A stretch of 64,000 nt of DNA from Megaustenia siamemsis (taxonomy: Eukaryota; Mollusca; Gastropoda; Stylommatophora; Ariophantidae), in assembly GCA_032433765.1 (NCBI GenBank), contig JAVIAB010000160.1, positions 34,058,202 to 34,122,201 on the forward strand, written 5' to 3'. The notes under the pieces were generated by a model, which saw only the letters and a list, made by a program, of their open reading frames with translations, did no database searches and was not told the origin of the DNA. Position 1 is the stretch's first letter; each line of letters starts with the position of its first letter. Below, in pieces: positions 56,601 through 64,000 of this stretch. A program made the position numbers and the translations under genes.

Positions 56601-57795
56601 TGTAACAGTGAAGCTGGTGGAAGCTACCGCTTCTCAAATAGACGATAGCAGTATCATATAGTGGCGACCAGCAGATTTAACTATAATGATGGTATTTCAG
56701 TATAACTAGTGAGTCAGAAGTTTAGTTACAGTAGAGGTTATAGGAGAAGGGTAGTAACCTGGAGGAAGGAGTGAGGTTCAGAGTAATTGGACAAAGCGAT
56801 GGGATTTTCCATGGTCCCCACTCACCAGTTGTAGAGGGTGGGTAGTGACACGCACCGAAGGAGAGGTCCAGAATAGTGGAACGACACATACAACCAGTTG
56901 TTGTGAGGATGACCATCACGCAACGACCTCGTGGTGTTATTGTCAGATCTCCACGAGTGTCCATCATGTTCACAACAACTAGTGGTTGTTATTGTGATGA
57001 GCATGCGTTGATCCCATGACTTTGGCCGGCTGATAAATAAGTGGTCATCCAACTTCCAGGAGAGGTCATTGTCATGAGGTAACATTATGTCGCCAAGTAG
57101 GCGAAAAACAGGATGCTTTGTCCAAATTTGGGAAAGTTCAGGTGAGTCACAGATGGTGGACACTGGACACGTAAATGTAGAGTGACAAACACTTGTGATC
57201 GTAAGGGTCGCAGGAGCACTCGGCAGCAGCTGATTGGCTGCTGAGCCTCAGGTAGAGAGAGTTGTTGTGAGTACTTAAGGTCTTGCACAACAGTTTAAGT
57301 GAAGTTGGAAGACCAGAGGAGCAGTTAGGATGTAGGCTCGTTCAGTTAAAACGGCTTCGGCCGAACTGCTAAAGGCAGTTAGCCAGTTAACAGTTAGTCA
57401 GAACAGTTAGAAAGTTAAGTTGGAAGTGCAGTTAATAAGTTTTTATGGAGTTAGTAAGAACAGTTAGAAATCTACAAGTTACAGTCATAAGTCAGTGGTA
57501 GATTATTAAGACACTAGAGAAGTTATCAGTAGAAGTTGTTTTACAAGTGTCCAAGAATTGTGTTCCATTGTGTTTCATATATTCTACATGTCGTAAGTAG
57601 ACTCACAAGTTTGTAAGAAAATGAAGATGCTGATGAACAATGTTCCATACCAATAAACATTAATAGTTGAACATTGAAGAGAGACTTTATGTGCAAGTCT
57701 ATTATATATCATATTGTGTGTTGTGATCATTGAAGTACTAGCCACTACACTATACGAGATAAAAAGATAACAAAGAACATCACAACGCTGTATCA
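56601..57795 (+). repeat. Right long terminal repeat
   Basis: 1,195 bp, nearly identical to 51754-52947. I found one substitution and one single-base insertion by eye. Confidence 0.96.
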
Positions 57796-57880
57796 CTGTG
57801 ATCTTGAGACCTCTTACAGAACATCTCGTCGTTTTGTTCAACCGGACCAATCCATCAAATTGACAGTTTAAAAAAAAAAA
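57796..57880 (-). pseudogene. Decayed mariner-like transposase, upstream part
   Basis: The minus strand reads DGLVRLNKTTRCSVRGLKIT directly into the LTR border. Joined across the insertion it continues as the PDLTICDFFL block at 51753. The LTR element therefore split one transposase pseudogene. Only about 25 codons are visible before the A-rich S1 tail. Confidence 0.6.
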
Positions 57881-58140
57881 AAAAAAAAGTAAAGTACCCC
57901 CGTCACGCCAACTGGCGTATAGGGAATATGGTGTTAGTGACCATAAATTTTACAGACCCTCGGCACAAGATTTTTGGGGTAATGTGGTCGGTATTACGCC
58001 CGTGCCGCTTTACTTTCCCAGAAAAAAAATCCGGTACCCATTAAAGGGTGGGTGAACCGGAAGCCGTCGGTTGGGATTGAACCCTGCCTCTTTTCCTTTG
58101 TAGTCCAGTTCACTAACCACTGAGCTATCGCGGCTCCCGA
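57881..58140 (-). mobile_element. S1 SINE, copy 9
   Basis: A full-length minus-strand S1 with an A run of about 18 at its 3' end (57870-57888). The flanks AATTGACAG (57858-57866) and ATTTGACAG (58140-58148) suggest a short target duplication with one mismatch. Confidence 0.93.
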
Positions 58141-58369
58141 TTTGACAGGTACTCGCTGAGAAATCTGTGGAGATTTTGTGGGAGAAAAAAAAAGACCATT
58201 TATGAAATAATGTATATTTGGGCTATATGTATAAACATTTTCCAATAAGTTTTGATTTCATAGCGACTTTAAATCATGGAGTGTTTTTGTGGATACTTTG
58301 GATCACTTAAAATTAATTTTTAATTTGGCGGGAACTGTATGCAGTCATTGGTCAAGTCGTTATAGAAGT
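58141..58369. other. No gene recognised
   Basis: AT-rich; nothing recognised. Confidence 0.4.
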
Positions 58370-58775
58370 CAACGATATGGAGAGTCACCTTTGTTACGTC
58401 CATGGACATGTGGGAGTACGGAGAAATGAGAGATCGGACGGCCAGCTGTGCTGTCGTTGAAGACGGTCAGCCAATGGATCAGGCAGACGTCATTAATGCC
58501 CTCCGAGATGCGGGAAGGGCACATGACTTCTACAACAATGAGTTCACGTCACTCCTTCGGATAAAGGAGATGGGAGTAAAGATGTGTACATCCAGAAACG
58601 AGAGGCTTAGTTCACGAATAAGAGGACTTATCAACCAACACAGAGCTGGAGTCATCAGTCGCTAGATGCTGCGGGACATGCTGAGCACTTATGGACACAT
58701 TCGGAGTGCAATGATGATAACCCACAAATAACTCAGTAACCTAAAATTAATTGTACAATAAATAAAATTACATAA
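58370..58775 (+). pseudogene. LINE F, RNase H-containing 3' remnant
   Basis: CYVHGHVGVRRNERSD (58387-58440) is the distal motif of the RNase H domain found in I/Jockey-type LINE polyproteins (usually VPGHSGVRGNERAD). After a one-base frameshift the next frame continues AVVEDGQPMDQADVINALRD to NQHRAGVISR at 58665, then MLRDMLSTYGHIRSAMM. The 3' end carries ATGATGATAACCCACAAATA. A similar 3' word at 60495-60520 marks another fragment. Non-functional. Confidence 0.7.
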
Positions 58776-59040
58776 TATACAACGACACACGCAAATGGGC
58801 ACACGCACACACAGCTATAGACGGTTTAAGCTATATATTACATACGTATTTATCACTGCACAAAGGCGCGCACATATACATACGACACACACATATACCT
58901 GTATATATGATTCAAGTTATATGTTACATATATATTTACCACTATACACAGGCGAGCACATATACACACTTATGCTCTTGTTACGGGATGATAGATGTAT
59001 GAAAAGTCTGTCTGGTAAAAACAACTAATTAAAAAATATG
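58776..59040. other. CA/TA-rich sequence
   Basis: Loose ACACAC and TATATAC repeats; no gene recognised. Confidence 0.4.
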
Positions 59041-59165
59041 CTTTGCTGGCAGTGCGCTCAAATGCAGGTCACTCGTGACAAGACGCTATCTCGAGGGGCA
59101 CGAGGGTTCCATCTGTGTGTTCTCCTTTGTTTGTTTGTTGATTTTTTCAAGTGCTGCAAAAGTGC
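59041..59165 (+). mobile_element. S2-like SINE fragment
   Basis: CTTTGCTGGCAGTGCGCTCA, TGCAGGTCACTCGTGAC and TTGTTGATTTTTTCAAGTGC follow the order of the S2 head and body and match 831-930. Confidence 0.6.
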
Positions 59166-59212
59166 CATTGGTCCCGAGACTTTTTCGTGATTTTTTAAAC
59201 CGTAGGAAACAT

Positions 59213-59400
59213 AAGGAGAGCCCGGTGGCGTTGTGGTCAGTGCACTCGCCTGCCGACCTGAAGGTTCGGCATTCAAACGTCAGATGAGGCAAACATTTTT
59301 TCCGCGTGAAAAGCTCCCGTGATCCACCCAGCCTCTTTAAATTGGTGCCAGAGATGTTCTCTTGGAAGAAAAGACAGCGAAAAAGAGAACTGGCCACCTC
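59213..59400 (+). mobile_element. S5 tRNA-like SINE
   Basis: The head GGTGGCGTTGTGGTCAGTGC (A-box-like) is followed by CCTGAAGGTTCGGCATTCAA (B-box-like). The body has GTGATCCACCCAGCCTCTTT. Single copy in this window. Confidence 0.55.
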
Positions 59401-59917
59401 GCCTCATACAGTCGAAGCTTAATGCAGTGAAATCATTAACACTTCATTACACAACGGCGTTTGCTATCGGGCTACCTTTGCCTTAAAAAAAATTAAAATA
59501 AACATAAGTAAACCGCAGTAAGTAAACGAGCGCATATACTCATACACACAAAACGTATCTGCTCTTAGTTACCTGTGATGAGGGTTACAGGTAACCGAGC
59601 GGATTAGACTGGTCGATTTCCAATAAGGTCAGCAACTGTGCGATTTCCGGTAGGGTGGAAGTTTTTTTCCCTTTTCTGCCTGAAGTAAATATAAAAAGCA
59701 TTGCCATTGTACTGCGTGGCTACCGCACTGGCCATACGGCTGTTATTTCCAACCCCGTAATTAATCTCCCTACGAAATGAATAGTTTTTTGTTTGTTTAA
59801 AATTAGTTGTGGCGGTATTTATCCCATATCACGTGTTGTTCTCATTTTGAATTATTTGCTCAAGGATATTTGCAGTATATACGAGTTGTTATTATAGGAG
59901 ATCATAGAGTAGAGGTT

Positions 59918-59920
<3 letters not shown>
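59401..59920. other. No gene recognised
   Basis: I see no repeat copy or conserved frame. Confidence 0.4.
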
Positions 59921-59921
<1 letters not shown>

Positions 59922-59973
<52 letters not shown>

Positions 59974-59975
59974 TG
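59922..59975 (+). repeat. (GA)n microsatellite
   Basis: About 24 GA units followed by GTGTGTGTG and a G-rich run at 59981-59996. Confidence 0.95.
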
Positions 59976-60125
59976 TGTGTGGGGCGGGGGGGGGGGACTC
60001 GACTGACTGACGGACAGGACTGTGGATAGATAGACGAATGGGCAAAGTGTCTCTTGTCGTGTCTTCCAATTCAGTTTTCTGCCGTTCAGACAACTGAGAA
60101 CACCTGGGAAAATAGAGGGACGAAG

Positions 60126-60285
60126 AGATAGAGGGAAGCAAAGAGAAAAGGTACCAGACAGCTTAAGAGAACGGCTTGTCAACAACAGAAATGATAAATA
60201 ACTGTCGAGATTGAAAGTTGTGGAGAGACATGATCACCTACGCCAGCAGGCACGGTAACTGATAATGGTGATGATGATGACCGTT
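60126..60285 (+). pseudogene. LINE C, extreme 3' fragment
   Basis: AACAACAGAAATGATAAATA, AGTTGTGGAGAGACATGATC and ACCTACGCCAGCAGG match the RLWKDMIAYANR end of LINE C, followed by GATGATGATGA at 60270-60280. Confidence 0.75.
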
Positions 60286-60666
60286 CAGAGACAGTGTTTG
60301 TGTACATCTTGTCGTTAGTACCATCTTCACTGCAGTCTGTTTCCGTCTTATCAGTGATGTACCCATTTATTGTGCAGTGGTTGTCAATTTTTTTCTCCTA
60401 TTGTGCAGCACAACAAAACAGTTTCAAATGTAAGTTGTTCTGCTCACGTTTTGCGGAAGATGAAATGGAGGTTTGTCGTTTCTTGTTATTACAATAATGA
60501 TGATAACCCGCTAATAACTCAATACAATAAACCATTGCAATAATCCAAACTATATATTCAGGCTCTGAATGTTCCAAAGAAATACCGCCACTTAACATTT
60601 GACGCGTAATAGTTATCTTTTGAAAACGCGACTTCTATTAGTATTACCTTTTTTTCACAATAATTT
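60286..60666. other. Mostly unassigned; LINE F 3' word
   Basis: TGATGATAACCCGCTAATAA at 60497-60516 is nearly the same as the LINE F end at about 58711-58730. The rest is unassigned. Confidence 0.45.
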
Positions 60667-60897
60667 CACCTTCCTTCCTTCCTTCCTTCCTTCCTTCCTT
60701 CCTTCCTTCCTTCCTTCCTTCCTTCCTTCCTTCCTTCCTTCCTTCCTTCCTTCCTTCCTTCCTTCCTTCCTTCTTCCTTCCTTCCTTCCTTCCTTCCTTC
60801 CTTCCTTCCTTCCTTCCTTCCTTCCTTCCTTCCTTCTCCTCCCTCCCTCCCTCCCTCCCTCCCTCCCTCCCTCCCTCCTTCCTTCCTTCCTTCCTTC
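60667..60897 (+). repeat. (CCTT)n / (CCCT)n microsatellite
   Basis: About 230 bp of CCTT tetranucleotides with an internal CCCT block at 60839-60877. Confidence 0.97.
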
Positions 60898-61072
60898 CTA
60901 CACGTCCCTAGTAGACTAGTTCACTACATGTTCCCAGTAAACTACTTCACTACACGTCCATAGTAGACTAGTTCACTACATGTTCCCAGTAAACTACTTC
61001 ACTACACACATCCTCACTCCATAGAAGACTAGTTCACTACATGTCCCCCAGTACACTATTTCACTGGAGACA
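60898..61072 (+). repeat. 51-bp repeat interrupted by S2
   Basis: About 3.5 units of TAGTTCACTACATGTTCCCA, GTAAACTACTTCACTACACG and TCCATAGTAGAC. The pattern resumes at 61425 (TAAACTACTTCACTACATG) after the S2 pair, so the S2 foldback inserted into this array. Confidence 0.85.
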
Positions 61073-61424
61073 AATAATAATAAATGAATATTATTATAGA
61101 GGGAAACTTCCGAGGCGATAATCGCGAATCAATTCAGAGGAAGAGGTATGTTTACAGCACTCGAAAAAAAATGACAAATAATCAACAGAAAAAAAAAACA
61201 AATAAAGAACAATATATGACCACAAGCAGGATTGAACCCGTACTCAGTGGCACAGCGCTTTGCCACGAAAAGCCAAACGCTAGGGAACACTTCCGCTTGG
61301 CTTTTCGTGGCAAGGCGCTTTGCCATTGAGTACGGGTTTGATTCTGCTTAGGTCCATATATTGTTCTTTGTTTTTTTTTCTGTTGTTGATTATTTGCCAT
61401 TTTTTTTCCGAGCGAGTGCTGTAA
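61073..61424. mobile_element. Head-to-head S2 SINE pair forming a long hairpin
   Basis: The left half is a full S2 in minus orientation (GAGACAAATAATAATAAATG to CCACGAAAAGCCAAACG). The right half, from about 61292, is a plus-orientation S2 from GCTTGGCTTTTCGTGGCAAG to CCGAGCGAGTGCTGTAAAC. The arms of about 130 bp (61146-61278 and 61292-61424) are imperfect reverse complements joined by about 13 nt. A transcript would fold into a long double-stranded hairpin. Confidence 0.88.
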
Positions 61425-61470
61425 ACTACTTCACTACATGTTCCCAGTAGATTAGTTCACCAACTACAGA

Positions 61471-62249
61471 TCTTCCTCTACTCCACATAAACAGACGTCA
61501 TATATATATTGTCAATTTTTGCCTCGTTTGGTCCATCTTACACCACGCTTTTTACTAAGAAAATTATATCCCACGGATATTTGCCTCCGACTCATATAGT
61601 TCTCTTCATACCTAACCATATTCTACAACTTTACCCCTGCCACAATCAAACTTAGACCCCACCCACAATTACCTCGTTCCCCACGTATCAGCTTTCAGTC
61701 TCAGAAGGCACCGCACAAACCCTGCCAACCTTTAACCTTCCCCCCACGTTGACGAAATCGCACTTAATGCCAGCAACCATGCTAATACTAGGCAAGGGAA
61801 GTAAAAAAGCAGCGCCACTGTTTATAAGAATAGAGGTCTCCATGGGTTTTAATACGCAATCTCGTGACACTGCGGGCTGTGCCTGACCAAATGGGTCCCT
61901 TTCAGGTGCAGGAGGTAGCTTTTCCTGGTTCTTTGTTCTGTGTAGAGTTAGGGGAAGTTAAATAATAGTCGCGCTGTAAAAGTCTGACAGTTTGTGGCAG
62001 TTGAGAATCAAGTTTCCTAATGCCGGACGCTTTAGCGTGATTAAAGGTTTGTGTTTTGCGTGTTCGCGCTATAAAGATGTGTTCTGTGTTGTGTCCAGAA
62101 AGGCGATCTTACCACAACGATATGAAACACATTATACACAGCTTTGCAATAGGAGGAAATCTGATCATCAGAAGTAGGCGCTTGAATAAGTGTTTCAACC
62201 CTTTAGGACGCTTTTATGTATTTTTCTGGTTTTGTAAGCGAGCAAAATC
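61471..62249. other. No gene recognised
   Basis: I see no repeat copy or convincing frame. Confidence 0.4.
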
Positions 62250-62692
62250 AATATTTAAAATCTGTATGTAAAATAATTATGTCATATTTTAAATCAATAT
62301 TTTAAAATCTGCATGCAAAATAATTATGTCATATTTTAAATCAATATTTTAAAATCTGCATGCAAAATAATTATGTCATATTTTAAATCAATATTTAAAA
62401 TCTGTATGTAAAATAATTATGTCATATTTTAAATAAATATTTTAAAATCTGAATGTAAAATAATTATGTCATATTTTAAATTAATATTTTAAAATCTGTG
62501 TGTAAAATAATTATGTCATATTTTAAATTAATATTTTAAAATCTGTATGTAAAATAATTATGTCATATTTTAAATCAATATTTTAAAATCTGCATGTAAA
62601 ATAATTATGTCATATTTTAAATTAATATTTTAAAATCTGTATGTAAAATAATTATGTCATATTTGAAATCAATATTTTAAAATCTGTTAGTA
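62250..62692 (+). repeat. 47-bp AT-rich minisatellite
   Basis: About 9 units of AAATCTGTATGTAAAATAAT, TATGTCATATTTTAAATCAA and TATTTTA. Variants include GCATGCAAAA in early units. Confidence 0.95.
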
Positions 62693-62837
62693 AATAAAAT
62701 AAACATATATACGTTTTTTTTGTTACAAACAGTTACTGTACTTTCATTTAAATATTTAAAAAAAAAAAAACTGAAAGCATATTTATTAATCACAATATTT
62801 GTTGTAGATATAAAACATGTTTTTCATAGACAAATAC

Positions 62838-62838
<1 letters not shown>

Positions 62839-62887
<49 letters not shown>
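62839..62887. repeat. (TA)n microsatellite
   Basis: About 24 TA units. Confidence 0.95.
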
Positions 62888-62889
<2 letters not shown>

Positions 62890-63491
62890 TTCATCGGATT
62901 ACATGCCATTTCCAGAACGTTGCTGTCACTACAGTCCGTCTGAAAGAATCTCTGTTTCCAGCCAGATCTCCCTCATCTTCTTGGCCTGCCCCTGTCTCGC
63001 CTTCATTGAACTATGCCTTCCATTATTGTTCTTTCCAGCCCCACTGTGTCTTTTGACGTGGCTGTATCATTTTAATATTTCGTGTAAGATGTTGTTAATA
63101 AGCCAGTCTATGCGTAGGTCTTTTAAAATGAGTCGATTTCTCTTTATCATTATCCAAGGTATGGGATTTTTCTGGTATGGGATTTTTCTGTAACGTTTTG
63201 TTTTGAATAAAAATTGTATATTTTTTGTACACATTTATTACACACACAAAATAGTTATTACTATATGTATCCAATTCTGAGGACTATTGGAGGGTTATTT
63301 ATTTATTTATTTTTTTTTATAAAGGGGGGCGGGGGAGGGGGCGAGAAAATAATGGTCATGTCCGCATGAATTAACTCGGCCTGTTCATTTCAGAGTTTTT
63401 ATTTCATCTCAGAAAAACAGAAAAAAAACGTGTTTATTTTACCGATCATTGAACCATCGCATTACTTAGAGAGTAAGACGACATGAAAGGG
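62888..63491. other. No gene recognised
   Basis: Contains a G-rich run AAAGGGGGGCGGGGGAGGGG at 63322-63341. I see no coding feature. Confidence 0.4.
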
Positions 63492-63535
63492 GTCCGTCAC
63501 GCGCCACGTGGCGTATAAGGAATATGGTGGCAGTA
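63492..63535 (-). mobile_element. S1 SINE tail fragment
   Basis: GTCCGTCACGCGCCACGTGG and CGTATAAGGAATATGGTG match the S1 tail with a 2-bp insertion. The head and body are absent. Confidence 0.7.
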
Positions 63536-63692
63536 GGAGATTGGGAAAAGTATAAAATATATCACGATGGGCTGCGAGTAGAACTATGTGAAACATGGAA
63601 AATAAACATCAAATGATATTCAGCAACTAAACTTGTATAGGGACGAGACAAAATATGACAATTCTGCAAAAGTCTTAACATCAGACACAAGA

Positions 63693-64000
63693 CAACTAAT
63701 CATCATCATCACCATGTGCCATACCGGTTGGCGTAGGCCATCATGTCCTTCTACAATTTTCTAGCCACAGTGCATCGTATTAGTTCTGTTGTTGACTGTT
63801 TTCCATGCCATGACACCAAGCTATCCAGTATTTCTCTCTTTGTCGTCCGCGATATCTCTTTCCTCTTATTTTGCCAGTTGTAACCAAGTATTATAACTTT
63901 CCTCTTCTTATGATGTGCCCGAAAAATGTTGATTGTTTCTTTCCGATGTTTTTTTAGGAGCTTCCCTTTTGTGTTGGCCATTTTAAGAATCTCCTCATTG
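63693..64000 (-). pseudogene. LINE C 3' fragment, cut by the window end
   Basis: The minus strand has a frame of 76 codons at 63751-63981, MANTKGKLLKKHRKETINIF, then KRKVIILGYNWQNKRKEISR and DSLVSWHGKQSTTELIRCTV. The RLWKD-like end and an ATCATCATC (GAT tail) border lie at 63693-63710. It matches 28196-28565 and 46538-47269 and continues beyond 64000. Confidence 0.85.

Larger units (their letters stand above)
51754..57795 (+). mobile_element. 6-kb non-autonomous LTR retrotransposon
   Basis: This 6,042-bp element has direct LTRs of 1,194 and 1,195 bp that begin TGTAACAGTG and end CTGTATCA (TG...CA). A 4-bp target repeat CTGT flanks it (51750-51753 and 57796-57799). Orientation follows from the purine tract at 56589-56600 next to the right LTR and a gag-like start at 54221. 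The interior (3.65 kb) has no pol: no protease, RT or integrase motif is visible. It therefore resembles a LARD-type element needing a helper. The LTRs differ at only two places seen (52139 C versus 56986 T; an extra G at about 57732), so the insertion is recent. No standard primer-binding site is apparent after 52947. Confidence 0.95.

Overview
This window looks like a repeat-dominated intergenic or heterochromatic stretch of an animal genome. There are no bacterial-style operons and no convincing host gene. Almost everything recognisable is a mobile element or a tandem array. The mix of APE/RT-type LINEs, tRNA-derived SINEs, an ITm-type DNA transposon and very many minisatellites fits a marine invertebrate, and a mollusc is my best guess. 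That guess is a pattern impression, not a demonstration. Family names used here (LINE A-F, SINE S1-S5) are local labels.

Layout. 0-6.5 kb: LINE E and LINE A fragments, S1, S2 and S4 SINEs and a long pyrimidine tract. 7-11.7 kb: a 42-bp minisatellite split by a complete 2.1-kb Tc1/mariner-superfamily transposon with terminal inverted repeats, TA target duplication and a DDE transposase broken near its C-terminus. 12-22.4 kb: S3 SINE, 17-bp array, LINE A copies, GATA microsatellites, LINE D carrying an internal 35-bp array, and several S1 SINEs with target-site duplications. 22.4-27.8 kb: an S2-derived foldback with a 27-bp array, a 32/64-bp higher-order minisatellite, and an S1 SINE whose tail is expanded into nineteen 42-bp units. 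28-34 kb: LINE C and LINE E (the latter interrupted by S1), then 51-, 48- and 32-bp arrays. 34-43.3 kb: a huge 30-bp minisatellite interrupted by a 2.7-kb, 5'-truncated LINE B with an intact EN-RT frame of about 890 codons, followed by a 61-bp array. 43.8-51 kb: a hammerhead-like motif, 44-, 37-, 56- and 54-bp arrays, and LINE C nested in LINE B. 51.4-57.9 kb: a 6-kb LTR element with nearly identical 1.19-kb LTRs, inserted in a decayed mariner-like transposase gene. 57.9-64 kb: S1, S2 and S5 SINEs, a LINE F RNase H remnant, an S2 inverted pair, an AT-rich 47-bp array and LINE C.

How the parts relate. The sequence records repeated nesting (S1 into LINE A and LINE E, S2 into LINE A, LINE C into LINE B, LINE B into a minisatellite, the DNA transposon into a minisatellite, the LTR element into a transposase pseudogene), and several junctions show target-site duplications. 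At least three minisatellites have units that are segments of the surrounding mobile element (42 bp in S1, 27 bp in S2, 35 bp in LINE D), so new tandem arrays appear to be born inside mobile elements here. The most unusual stretch is the interior of the LTR element. It lacks pol and carries about 25 short hairpins in about 1.15 kb, one pair with a compensatory base change, and two paralogous blocks differ by the presence or absence of one hairpin arm and loop.

All calls were made by eye. Boundaries of decayed elements are accurate to roughly 10-50 bp; the target-duplication junctions quoted were read base by base.
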